Counted from the first letter of the stretch, positions 1 to 7,343 are shown. The stretch: 17,277 bases of DNA from Actinomycetota bacterium (GCA_005779345.1 SXJQ01000039.1:1-17277); one strand, 5' to 3'. The notes: generated by a model not told the origin, from the letters alone. Made by a program: numbers and translations.

Positions 1-23
1 GATGCTTCGAGCGGCGTCGTCAT
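1..23 (-). CDS. First codons of the gene downstream of rpiB (cut by the window edge)
   Basis: An ATG at 23-21 opens a frame reading MTTPLEA up to the edge. A purine-rich AAAGGG stretch overlapping the end of rpiB lies about 10 nt upstream and can serve as ribosome binding site. The start is 7 nt after the rpiB stop, so the two genes are probably co-transcribed. Seven codons cannot identify the product. A serine hydroxymethyltransferase (glyA) is one guess, because glyA and rpiB are neighbours in some actinobacteria; this is inference only. Confidence 0.4.
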
Positions 24-30
24 GGTGGCG

Positions 31-534
31 TCACCCTTTCTCTCGGCCCTGCTCGTCGGGCACGGCGGTCTCGGCGGGCGTGTCGGTCTGGTCCGGTGTG
101 GATTCGATCGCGGCGATCTGTTGCACGCGGCGAGCGTGCCGGCCGCCCTCGAACTCGGTGGTGAGGAACACGTCGAGGATCTCGTCGGCGAGGCCTGTGG
201 CCACGATGCGACCACCGATGGCCAGCACGTTCGCGTCGTTGTGCGCACGCGCCATCCGAGCGGTGTACAGGTCGTTGCAGAGCGCGGCGCGCACCCCGCG
301 CACCTTGTTCGCAGCGATCTGTTCGCCCTGACCACTGCCGCCGAGCACGATGCCGAACTCGGCGCGCCCGGCCGCGACCTCGCGGCCGACGGCGGCGCAG
401 ATCGGCGGGTAGTCGACCGATGCCTCACTGTCGGTGCCGAGATCGGCGACGCGGTGGCCGCGCGCGCCGAGCGCCGCGACGAGATGGCACTTCAGCGCGA
501 ACCCGGCGTGATCCGATCCGATCGCGATCAACAT
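31..534 (-). CDS. rpiB: Ribose-5-phosphate isomerase B
   Basis: A 167-residue cytoplasmic sugar-phosphate isomerase that interconverts ribose 5-phosphate and ribulose 5-phosphate in the pentose phosphate pathway. The sequence shows the full LacAB_rpiB signature: GSDHAGF at residues 6-12, the SVDYP segment at 39-43, the GGSGQGEQIAANK phosphate and active-site loop at 65-77, and the HNDANVLAIGGR and FEGGRHARRV segments. Glu71 follows GSGQG as in the Mycobacterium tuberculosis enzyme, where this Glu replaces the catalytic Cys of E. coli RpiB. The ATG at 534 is preceded by a strong GGAGGAGGGG Shine-Dalgarno sequence. The last 25 or so residues are an acidic tail beyond the usual family end. The longer open frame upstream of this start is only the antisense of the cupredoxin gene. 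Confidence 0.96.
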   Translation of the reverse strand: MLIAIGSDHAGFALKCHLVAALGARGHRVADLGTDSEASVDYPPICAAVGREVAAGRAEFGIVLGGSGQGEQIAANKVRGVRAALCNDLYTARMARAHNDANVLAIGGRIVATGLADEILDVFLTTEFEGGRHARRVQQIAAIESTPDQTDTPAETAVPDEQGREKG

Positions 535-555
535 GGCACCCCTCCTCCGGAGCCG

Positions 556-561
556 AGTGTA
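556..561 (-). promoter_or_regulatory. Candidate -10 box of rpiB
   Basis: On the minus strand this reads TACACT, a match to the actinobacterial -10 pattern TANNNT. A start site about 7 nt downstream would give a leader of roughly 15 nt that begins at the Shine-Dalgarno sequence. I see no good -35 box. Confidence 0.4.
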
Positions 562-565
562 CGGC

Positions 566-580
566 CGGGTCCTCGACCCG
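566..580. repeat. Perfect inverted repeat between divergent rpiB and cupredoxin genes
   Basis: CGGGTC and GACCCG are exact reverse complements separated by CTC. The repeat lies just upstream of the rpiB -10 candidate, about where a -35 box would be, and 30 bp before the -10 candidate of the cupredoxin gene. It could be an operator for either gene. It could also be chance in GC-rich DNA. Confidence 0.35.
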
Positions 581-609
581 CCCGATGGTTCGCGGGCACG
601 CCCGGTCGT

Positions 610-615
610 TAGGCT
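610..615 (+). promoter_or_regulatory. Candidate -10 box of the cupredoxin gene, leaderless type
   Basis: TAGGCT matches TANNNT and ends 6 nt before the GTG start at 622, so transcription would begin at or next to the start codon. No Shine-Dalgarno sequence is needed for such a leaderless message and none is clear here. Confidence 0.5.
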
Positions 616-621
616 GGCGGC

Positions 622-1314
622 GTGCCCCGGCGAAGCTCCCGACGATCTCACCGGCGGCTCCCGCGGGTCGGTTTCGCCGCACTCGTCGTCGGCGCGACGG
701 CGCTGTTCGTCGGCCACCCGGCGACCTTCGCCCGGGCCGACACCGTGGTGGTCGCGATCGAGGACTACTACTTCTCGCCCAGCACCGTCGCGGCGGCGCC
801 CGGGGCAACGATCTCGTTCGAGAACCGCGGCGACGTCGCGCACCGGGTGGTGGCCGGCGACGGCACGTTCGACTCCGGCACGCTCGAGCCGGGCGATTCG
901 TACTTCTTCACGGTCGGCGAGGCCCCGACGACCTTCCGCGACGCCTACTTCGAGTCGATGACCGGCCAGATCGCGGTGCACGTCGAAGGCGCGGCCCCGA
1001 CCGTGCCCGCCAGCACCGTGCCGAACGGCACCCCCCCGGCGGTCATCACCCCGACGGGCGCCGGGGCGAGTTCCGCCGATGCCGAACCGGATCGACTCGC
1101 GGTCACGGGCACCGGCAGTGTCGTGTTGTTCACCCTGGCAGTCGCGCTGTGCGCGTTCGGTGCGCTCGCACGACGCGGTGCCCGCACGACGAGGACGGTG
1201 CTTCCGGCGTTGGTGTCGCGTTCGGGCGACTGGCGGCCCGAGCACGACCATCTGCTGCCCGCCGACGAACGCGACCGTCGCGACCGCGTGCGTCGCCCGC
1301 CCGCCGAGTTCTGA
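622..1314 (+). CDS. Exported cupredoxin-fold protein with C-terminal membrane anchor
   Basis: A 230-residue protein. Residues 1-40 form an export signal with an Arg-rich start, a hydrophobic core and an AxA-like end (FARADT). Residues 40-121 match the cupredoxin beta-sandwich found in plastocyanin and amicyanin relatives, with the DYYFSP opening, the ENRGDVAH strand and the MTGQIAVHV end. His74 and Met113 lie at copper-ligand positions. The expected Cys and second His, six and three residues before the Met, are Asp107 and Phe110, so a type 1 copper site is unlikely. A Pro/Thr-rich linker leads to LAVTG (159-163), a transmembrane helix and Arg residues, as in class E sortase substrates, but about 47 charged residues follow. 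GTG at 622 is chosen because it begins the signal sequence. The gene ends 3 bp from the convergent glycosyltransferase gene. Its partner is unknown. Confidence 0.8.
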   Translation: MPRRSSRRSHRRLPRVGFAALVVGATALFVGHPATFARADTVVVAIEDYYFSPSTVAAAPGATISFENRGDVAHRVVAGDGTFDSGTLEPGDSYFFTVGEAPTTFRDAYFESMTGQIAVHVEGAAPTVPASTVPNGTPPAVITPTGAGASSADAEPDRLAVTGTGSVVLFTLAVALCAFGALARRGARTTRTVLPALVSRSGDWRPEHDHLLPADERDRRDRVRRPPAEF

Positions 1315-1317
1315 GGT

Positions 1318-2058
1318 TCAGGCCCGGCCCGATCGCCGTGGCGTGCGCAGCGCGCGCACCACGGCCCGGATCGAGTCTCGGGTCCGCCGCTTCGAGACTC
1401 GCCCCGGCACGCGCGTCCAGTCGAGATGTGCGGCGACCTCGACGACGTCGTCGGGGCGCGCCGCGGCTCGCAGTAACCCGAACAGCAGGTCGTCGTCGCC
1501 GACATCGGCGAGCGCGTCGCGGAGGAACTCGCGGCGATACGCACGAACCATTCCGGTCGTGGTCGCCAGCCCGTAGCGCCGAGCGAGCAAGCGGTTCGCG
1601 ACCCGCGACAACGCGATGCGGTGCGACGGAACGCCGCTCACCCGGCCGCCGCGGGCATACGGCGACGCCACCGCGATCCGGGCGGCCGTGCCCTCGAGCG
1701 CGTCGACCAGCATGATCACGTGACCCGGGTCGTAGGTGAGGTCCGCGTCGAGCGCCACCACGATCTCGCCGGTCGCGGCCATGAACCCCGATCGCAACGC
1801 CGCCCCGAGCCCTCGGTTCTCGGAGTGCGCGACCACCGAGATCTCCGAATGAGCGGCCGCGGCCCGGTCTGCGATCGCGCGGGTGGTGTCGGCGCTCCCG
1901 TCGTCGACGACCACGATCTCGAACGACGGTCCCGCGGCCGACAAGGTGGAGTGGATCTCCGCGAGGTTCGCCTCGAGAAGCGCGCCTTCGTCGTAGGCCG
2001 GCACGACGACCGAGATCTCGGGTACCGCCGCCGAGTTGCCGCGCGCACCCGCGCTCAC
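1318..2058 (-). CDS. Family 2 glycosyltransferase
   Basis: A 246-residue GT-A fold enzyme that transfers a sugar from an activated donor on the cytoplasmic side of the membrane. It opens with EISVVVPAYDEG, has the VVVDDGSAD nucleotide-binding segment, the ENRGLGAALRSGF stretch and LDADL with Asp104 and Asp106 as the DxD metal site. This set is typical of the DPM1/dolichyl-phosphate mannose synthase-like branch, so the acceptor may be a polyprenyl phosphate; that is inference. There are no membrane helices after the catalytic domain. The GTG at 2058 overlaps the deacetylase stop (GTGA), which suggests translational coupling. It is the last gene of the six-gene operon. Confidence 0.9.
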   Translation of the reverse strand: MSAGARGNSAAVPEISVVVPAYDEGALLEANLAEIHSTLSAAGPSFEIVVVDDGSADTTRAIADRAAAAHSEISVVAHSENRGLGAALRSGFMAATGEIVVALDADLTYDPGHVIMLVDALEGTAARIAVASPYARGGRVSGVPSHRIALSRVANRLLARRYGLATTTGMVRAYRREFLRDALADVGDDDLLFGLLRAAARPDDVVEVAAHLDWTRVPGRVSKRRTRDSIRAVVRALRTPRRSGRA

Positions 2059-3053
2059 GACGGGTTCGAATCGTGGGCGACGCGCACGCCGGGATCGCGC
2101 AGAGGGAGATCGACCGCGTCGAACGTCGCCGCGAATTCGCGCAACGGGCCGACATCGAATTCGGCGACGAACGCGGCGAGGATCGTCTCGACGAAGTCGC
2201 GTTTGTCGGCCCCGCGCATCCCCATCGCCGGGAAAAACGCGAGCGACTGCACTTCGTCGCCGCCGAGCAGATCGAGCGGGTGCAGGAGGATCGACGGAGC
2301 GACATGCGCGGCCTTGCACAGCCCGAGCGCCGTGACGAACTAGGCGCGGGCGAGGCGCTGCGAGCGCGCCGCGAGGTACAGCACGTACGACACGTGGAAC
2401 GGCACCCGTGCTCCCGGCACCACGGTGACCGGGAGCTCGAGCAGCGCGCGCGGAGCGGTCTTCCAACGGTAGGGGCGCAGTGGCCGCCGAGCGTCGCGCC
2501 AGGAGCCGAAGAGCGCGGCGCGTTCGGCGCGTTGGTGCGTGTCGAGTCGCGTCCGGCGGAAGTAGTACGCGCGAGCGAGCGGGCCGATGATCGTCGGCAG
2601 CGACGATGCGTCGTAGCGGTATCCCCGTCGCGCGAGCTCGTGCAGCAGCACCGGCGACATCGCGTACCCGGGACCACGGAACGCGTCGGGACGGATTCCG
2701 GTCGCGAGCTCGATCGCATCTTCGGCGCGATCCAATTCGACTGCGACGGCGCTGCGATCGGCAGCGTGGATCCACGGCTCGTGGTGATAGGAGTGATTGC
2801 CGACCTCGTGGCCCGCGGCCACGAGACGGGCCAGCGACTCGCGGTGGGCGTCGATCGCCGCGTCCTGCCCGACGACGAACCACGTGATGCGCACGTCGAG
2901 CGCCGAACAGAGCGCGAGCCCGTGGTCCACCGCGCGATCGAGGTACGAAGGGAGCTCCACCCATGACGCATCACCGTGCGTCTTGAGATACGACCATTCG
3001 TTGTCGAGATCGAGCGACAGGGTCGCAGCCGGTCGGGTGCGCACGACGGTCAT
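2055..3053 (-). pseudogene. Polysaccharide deacetylase (NodB-like), interrupted by an in-frame TAG
   Basis: The gene encodes a NodB/CE4-like deacetylase that would remove N- or O-acetyl groups from a carbohydrate. Asp15 and Asp17 in LSLDLDNEW form the first motif; a FVVGQDA segment, HEVGNHSYHHEPW (metal-binding His motif) and RGPGY (motif 3) follow. The frame stops at TAG (2340-2342) after 237 residues. It then continues, in the same frame and without another stop, for 94 codons that look like the rest of the family: a segment with LLHPLDLLGG, then LAFFPAMGMRG and the end at 2055. The restored length of about 332 codons fits the family. ATG at 3053 overlaps the upstream stop (ATGA), and the next gene starts in overlap with the distal stop, not the TAG. 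It may be a recent nonsense mutation, a sequencing error or readthrough. Confidence 0.85.
2340..2342 (-). other. In-frame amber codon inside the deacetylase gene
   Basis: The codon after the LARA stretch is TAG, followed by TTC GTC ACG and then a frame that keeps family-like sequence. A single substitution from TAC/TAT (Tyr), CAG (Gln) or TGG (Trp) would explain it. I see no pyrrolysine-type or other recoding element. Confidence 0.9.
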
Positions 3054-4420
3054 CCTCGCGACACCAGACGATCCACGTCGATCCGGCCGCGCGTGACGAG
3101 TTCGTCGGCCGCCCAGTTGGCGAGACCGACCGTCTCGTCGACGTTGAGCGTGGCGTGGACGAGATGGGAACTGTTCACCACGTGCACGCCGGGCGCCGCG
3201 GTCGTCAACGGCGGAACGACCTGCGAGGCACGCGTGCGCGGCACCACGAAGACGTGCCGAGCGCGTGCCACGGCGAACGCCTCGACGTTGCGCTCGGCCA
3301 GCTCGGGATACACCGACCCGAGCGCGGTGAGCCAGGTCGACCGGAGCTCGTCGTCGGCGATGTCGAACCCCGGATCGTCGGAGGGGAGATAGCGCGGGAG
3401 GTACACGAGCCCGCGCCCGCGCAGGTCGGCGACCGGGACGAGCGCGCTCATATCGACGACCGCGGTGAGCGGCGACGGAACCGCGAGGTAGGTCAGGTAG
3501 TGCGGGCTGAGCGGTCGGTCGAGCAGCACCGAGGCGCACACGACTCCCATCGTGCGCACCGCCGCGAACCGCCGCGCCGCAGCACCGTCGACGCCATCGA
3601 GCAGGCGCGCCGCGATCGGAGCGGCGGCCGTGATCACGACATCGTCGAACGCGAACTCCACACGCTCGTTCGCGCCCGCGAGCCGCACCCCGACCCGTGT
3701 CGGATCGACCGCGACCTCCTCGACCAACGCTTCGGTGTGCACGACGACACCGCGCGCGGCGAGCTCGGCCGCCGCCGCACCGAGGACCGCCGCGTATCCC
3801 CCTTCGACGCGACCCATCTGCTCACGCTTCGCGGCACCGCGCCGCGCGCCGTCGAGCCGTCGGAAGGTCGCCCAGAGAAACGAGGCCGCGACGTCGCCGT
3901 GCTCGTCGCCGAGCTTCGCTCGGAGCTGCGGCTCCCAGAATCGCTCGGTCGCGGCCGGCCCCGACCAACGCCGCAGCCACGGTCCGACGGCGACCCGTTC
4001 GATGCGACGCCAAGCGCGCCGACGCGCGTTGACCCAGATCGTGGCGCCGATCCGGAGCTTGGCGATCGGGCCGAGGCCCGGCAGGGCGAAGAACTCGCGG
4101 ACCGTGGCTGCGGGCCAGACCCGCGCGCCGTCCCAGTACCCCGTGCTCGTCGGCACCGACCGGAAGCGATCGCCGATGCCGACCTCCGCGAGCAACGCCC
4201 GGGTCTCGCGATCGCCGGCGAGGGTCACGTGGTAGTAGCGATCCCAGGTCAGGTCGCCGAGACGCCACGTTGCGGCGAGACCACCGAGCGCCGGCCCCGA
4301 CTCGAACAGAGTCACCGACCGGCCGGCGCCGCTCAGCCGCAGGGCGAGGGCGACGCCGAGCATCCCACCGCCGACCACCGCCACCGAGCGGGAGGCGGAC
4401 GGCGGGGTCGGTGGGCTCAC
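3050..4420 (-). CDS. FAD-dependent NAD(P)-binding oxidoreductase, amine-oxidase/UGM-like
   Basis: A 456-residue flavoprotein. The dinucleotide-binding motif VAVVGGGMLG lies at residues 13-22, with Glu40 in LFES to hold the ribose of FAD. The TWDRYYHVTL segment and a C-terminal FAD segment (GVHVVNSSHLVHATLNVDETVGLANWAA) place it in the protoporphyrinogen oxidase, amine oxidase and UDP-galactopyranose mutase superfamily. Members of this kind occur in actinobacterial polysaccharide loci, but I do not know a defined substrate. A redox or mutase step on a nucleotide sugar or lipid-linked sugar is the likely role. GTG at 4420 overlaps the upstream stop (GTGA) and puts the binding motif near the N-terminus. 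An upstream in-frame start at 4474 would add 18 basic residues and lies inside the acetyltransferase gene, so it is less likely. Confidence 0.87.
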   Translation of the reverse strand: MSPPTPPSASRSVAVVGGGMLGVALALRLSGAGRSVTLFESGPALGGLAATWRLGDLTWDRYYHVTLAGDRETRALLAEVGIGDRFRSVPTSTGYWDGARVWPAATVREFFALPGLGPIAKLRIGATIWVNARRRAWRRIERVAVGPWLRRWSGPAATERFWEPQLRAKLGDEHGDVAASFLWATFRRLDGARRGAAKREQMGRVEGGYAAVLGAAAAELAARGVVVHTEALVEEVAVDPTRVGVRLAGANERVEFAFDDVVITAAAPIAARLLDGVDGAAARRFAAVRTMGVVCASVLLDRPLSPHYLTYLAVPSPLTAVVDMSALVPVADLRGRGLVYLPRYLPSDDPGFDIADDELRSTWLTALGSVYPELAERNVEAFAVARARHVFVVPRTRASQVVPPLTTAAPGVHVVNSSHLVHATLNVDETVGLANWAADELVTRGRIDVDRLVSRG

Positions 4421-5058
4421 AGTTCGGTGACCGTACCGCCGCGCGCGTCGTACCGGCGGGCGCACCGAGGGCACGCCAGTTCACCGGCCGTGATCGCGTT
4501 GCGCGCGCCCGCGGCCAGCCGGCGGATCGGTTCGCCGCAGCGGCAGACGATCGCGATCGACCGCGCCGGGTTCCCCACGACGAGGTGGTGATCGGGGACG
4601 TCGCGCGTCACGACCGAGCCCATGCCGACCATCGCGAACCGCCCGATGGCGAGACCGCAACCGATCGTGCAGCCGGCACCGATCGTTGCACCCGCACCGA
4701 CGAAGGTGTTGAGGGTGTCGGCGCCGGGTTCGCTCGTTTGCAGGGCGACGAGGTCGGGATCGGTCGCGCGGGGGTAGCGGTCGTTCGTGAAGACCGTTCC
4801 CGCGCCGACCATGACGCCTCGGTCGAGCACAACGCCGGTCGGCAGATACACCATCGCGTTGAGCTTCACGAGGTCACCGACGACGACGCCGGGGGCCAGA
4901 TACGTCTTCTCGCCGATGATGCAGTCGCACCCGACCGTGGTACCGGGGCCGCGGAGATGCACGTGGTCCCACACGGTGGTCCGTGCGCCGATCGCCACGC
5001 CTGCTTCGACCCGCGCCGTCGTGTGCACGACCGCGCTCGAATGGATCGCCGCGGTCAC
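4417..5058 (-). CDS. Hexapeptide-repeat N-acetyltransferase (WbpD/WlbB-like) with Cys4 tail
   Basis: A 213-residue left-handed beta-helix acyltransferase. Imperfect hexapeptide repeats fill residues 5-160, and the segments WDHVHL, VGDLVKLNAMVYL and VFTNDRYPR follow the layout of WlbB/WbpD, which acetylate the 3-amino group of UDP-GlcNAc3NA using acetyl-CoA. NPARSI ends the helix. The C-terminal 45 residues add Cys172-x-Cys174 and Cys196-x2-Cys199, a likely zinc ribbon absent from the Pseudomonas and Bordetella proteins as I recall them. GTG at 5058 overlaps the upstream dehydrogenase stop (GTGA). Together with the two upstream genes it suggests a 3-acetamido sugar. The general acyltransferase call is firm; the exact substrate is inferred. 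Confidence 0.88.
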   Translation of the reverse strand: MTAAIHSSAVVHTTARVEAGVAIGARTTVWDHVHLRGPGTTVGCDCIIGEKTYLAPGVVVGDLVKLNAMVYLPTGVVLDRGVMVGAGTVFTNDRYPRATDPDLVALQTSEPGADTLNTFVGAGATIGAGCTIGCGLAIGRFAMVGMGSVVTRDVPDHHLVVGNPARSIAIVCRCGEPIRRLAAGARNAITAGELACPRCARRYDARGGTVTEL

Positions 5059-6068
5059 GAGGCGAGCTCGACGCGCGGCTTCGGAGGTGCGACCGGCACG
5101 AACGATTGCGTGCCGAGCGATCGATACGCGGCCTCGATGACCTCGACGGACGCGATCGCGTCGTCGGTACCGACGGCGAGTGGTTCGCGGCCGTCGACGG
5201 CCGCCACGAAGTTGCGGAGCTGCTCGCCCATCGCCGCGAGCTTGTCGTAGCCGCGACCGAACCGCCGCCAGTCGTTCCCGGCCGTGCGCAGCCGCGATTC
5301 ACGCCAGCCGATGTCGATCGCGCCATCGGTGCCGTGCACCCGGAGGTACCACGGCTCGTCGATCGCGAGACTCCACGACAGATCGATGCGGCCCGTCGCA
5401 CCCGAGGTACTCCGCGTGAGGAGTTGTGCGTTGTCCTCGACCTCGAGGCCCTGTTGGCGCGGCCCCTCGACCGCCATCACCTCGCGGATCGGGCCCGCGA
5501 ACCAACGGACGAGGTCGACCGAATGGGTGCCGTTGTCGATGATCACACCGCCCCCGGCGACTGCGCGGTCGGCGGTCCAACGGTGCTCCATCGGAACGAC
5601 GGCCGCGAACGTGTTGTCGACCTGGACGACCTCGCCGATCTCGCCGTCGAGCAGGCGTCGGCGCGCCTCGGCGACGTCGGCGACGAACCGGAACTTCGCG
5701 GCCATCGACAGGAGGGCCGCCGAACTGCGCGCCTCGGCGACGAGCGAGCGGGCCGCGGCGGCGTCGAGCGTGAGCGGCTTCTCGCAGAGCACCGAAACAC
5801 CGACGCGGAGAAAGTCCGACGCGATCGTGGCGTGCGTGACCGGTGGCGTGCACACGATGACGGCGTCGAGATCGACCGAGTCGCGCGCGAGCGCGTGGCT
5901 CGTGAAAGCGGGAACGGCGAAGGGCCGCGCCGCTCGTTCGGCCGCCGTCTCGTCGATGTCGACGACCGCGGCGAGCACGATCTCGTCGGCGCGCGCCTGT
6001 CCGAGCAGCCGCAAGTAGGTCTGGGCGATGCCGCCCGCCCCGATCAGCGCGACGCGTCGCGCGGTCAT
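5055..6068 (-). CDS. Gfo/Idh/MocA-family NAD(P)-dependent sugar dehydrogenase (WbpB/WlbA-like)
   Basis: A 337-residue oxidoreductase. The Rossmann motif ALIGAGGIA (7-15), the CTPPVTHA segment, CEKP with Lys97 and DNGTHSVDLVRWF with Asp178 and His182 are the usual NAD(P)-binding and catalytic features. In WbpB/WlbA the enzyme oxidises C3 of UDP-GlcNAcA so that the next enzyme can aminate it; the gene order here supports a similar C3-keto step. Other substrates, such as inositols or kanosamine precursors, are possible. ATG at 6068 overlaps the aminotransferase stop (ATGA). The much longer upstream open frame is a shadow of the aminotransferase gene. Confidence 0.9.
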   Translation of the reverse strand: MTARRVALIGAGGIAQTYLRLLGQARADEIVLAAVVDIDETAAERAARPFAVPAFTSHALARDSVDLDAVIVCTPPVTHATIASDFLRVGVSVLCEKPLTLDAAAARSLVAEARSSAALLSMAAKFRFVADVAEARRRLLDGEIGEVVQVDNTFAAVVPMEHRWTADRAVAGGGVIIDNGTHSVDLVRWFAGPIREVMAVEGPRQQGLEVEDNAQLLTRSTSGATGRIDLSWSLAIDEPWYLRVHGTDGAIDIGWRESRLRTAGNDWRRFGRGYDKLAAMGEQLRNFVAAVDGREPLAVGTDDAIASVEVIEAAYRSLGTQSFVPVAPPKPRVELAS

Positions 6069-7321
6069 GCAGACACTCCGAGCCGCGCGACCGCGTCGAT
6101 GATCGCCGCGGCGACCCGGTCGACATGTGCCGACGAGTACCGCTCGTTCCAGGGCAGCACGAGCACTCGATCGAGTCCGGCGTAGGTCCCCGGATACCGG
6201 GCGGGCGAATAGTCGAGCGCTTCGGGCCGCGCGAGCGTGAACGGCCAACGGCTCGTCCCGAACGTGCGTTGCTCACGAATGACCTTCGTCGCGAATGCGG
6301 GCTGGCGGATGTACCGCGGCGCCGATGCCACGCCGTCGAGTCGGAGTTCCGCCGCGAGCCCGGCGGTTCCGCCCGCGACGAGCGCCGGGTCGATGTCGAG
6401 TGCGACCTTCCAGAAGGTGTGCCGATCACCGGCGGCGACGTGCGGGGAGCCGACGCCGGGGAGCCCTGCCAGCGCGTTCGCGAGTGCGGTCGCGGTCGCG
6501 ACGCGTGCGTCGACCATCGCGTCGAGCTTGGCGAACTGAACACGACCGACCGCGCCCTGGAGTTCGCTCAGGCGGGCGTTGAGCGCGAGGAACTCGTGGT
6601 CGGGTGCGGCCTCGCCGTACGGCCACGCCTTGTTGACCCACAGCCGCACCCGCCGCGCGATCGCCGCGTCGTCGGTGACGACCATCCCGCCTTCACCGGT
6701 CGTGAAGTGTTTGCCCTGCTGCATCGAGAAGCAGCCGAGATCGCCGATCGTTCCCACGAGGCGACCCTGCGACTCGGCCAACCAGGCCTGTGCGGCGTCC
6801 TCGATCACGGCGATCCCGAGCGGTTCCGCGAACGACCGGATCGCCGCGACCTCCGCAGGGGCACCGAACAGGTGCGTGACAACGATCGCGCGCGTCCGTG
6901 ACGACATCGCCGCGCGAACGGTGCCCGCGGTGACGAGCAACGACTGCGGATCGACATCGGCGAACACGGGGATCGCGCCCTGGTAGAGGATCGGGGCGAG
7001 CGCGCCCATGTCGGTGATCGCGGTCGTCACGACCTCGTCGCCGGGTTCGAGATCGAGTGCGACGAGTGCCGCGTGGATCGCGGCCGTCCCCGAGGAGCAG
7101 GCGACGGCGTGGCCGACGCCGAAGCGGTCGGCGACCGCCTGCTCGAACGCCGCGACCTGCTTGCCCTTGGTGCTCGTCAGCGTGCCGGAACGGACCACCT
7201 CGGCCAGCGCGGCGATTTCGGCGTCGTCGAACGACCGGCCGCTCGCGTCCTGGTCGGACGGTAGGCCGGGATCACCTGACCGCGGGGCGCGCTGCGCACC
7301 GTTCGACACCACGCCTCCCAC
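6065..7321 (-). CDS. DegT/DnrJ/EryC1/StrS-family PLP-dependent sugar aminotransferase
   Basis: A 418-residue fold type I aminotransferase that would convert a keto-sugar to an amino-sugar with an amino acid as donor. The sequence has CSSGTAAIHAAL, EDAAQAW (PLP ring-binding Asp), and FSMQQGKHFTTGEGG with Lys204 as the Schiff-base lysine. SMQQGKH-TTGEGG is closer in style to the StsC/AHBA-synthase branch than to the YGDGGA form of WbpE, so the substrate is uncertain. It is the first gene of the six-gene operon, directly before the dehydrogenase that would supply the keto-sugar. GTG codons at 7321, 7312 and 7309 are all possible starts. GGGAGG lies only 4 nt before the last of these, and no start has a well-spaced Shine-Dalgarno sequence. 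Confidence 0.9.
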   Translation of the reverse strand: MGGVVSNGAQRAPRSGDPGLPSDQDASGRSFDDAEIAALAEVVRSGTLTSTKGKQVAAFEQAVADRFGVGHAVACSSGTAAIHAALVALDLEPGDEVVTTAITDMGALAPILYQGAIPVFADVDPQSLLVTAGTVRAAMSSRTRAIVVTHLFGAPAEVAAIRSFAEPLGIAVIEDAAQAWLAESQGRLVGTIGDLGCFSMQQGKHFTTGEGGMVVTDDAAIARRVRLWVNKAWPYGEAAPDHEFLALNARLSELQGAVGRVQFAKLDAMVDARVATATALANALAGLPGVGSPHVAAGDRHTFWKVALDIDPALVAGGTAGLAAELRLDGVASAPRYIRQPAFATKVIREQRTFGTSRWPFTLARPEALDYSPARYPGTYAGLDRVLVLPWNERYSSAHVDRVAAAIIDAVARLGVSA

Positions 7322-7343
7322 TCCGCCGTTCGCTCGTCTGACC

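Noticed and set aside
535..1251. Upstream extension of the rpiB frame on the minus strand
   Set aside because: Arg/Gly-rich shadow of the cupredoxin gene; rpiB has a strong Shine-Dalgarno sequence and family start at 534.
2340..2342. Pyrrolysine or other programmed recoding at the TAG
   Set aside because: No recoding signal is visible, the organism type is not known for it and a simple point mutation or base error explains it; kept only as a question in the findings.
1130..2974. A 614-codon minus-strand frame across the glycosyltransferase and deacetylase
   Set aside because: Ser/Arg-rich composition typical of a wrong frame in GC-rich DNA; the real genes lie in the other minus-strand frames.
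2073..4591. Plus-strand open frames opposite the deacetylase and flavoprotein genes
   Set aside because: Low-complexity Arg/Glu/His-rich peptides with no family features; they mirror the codon bias of the minus-strand genes.
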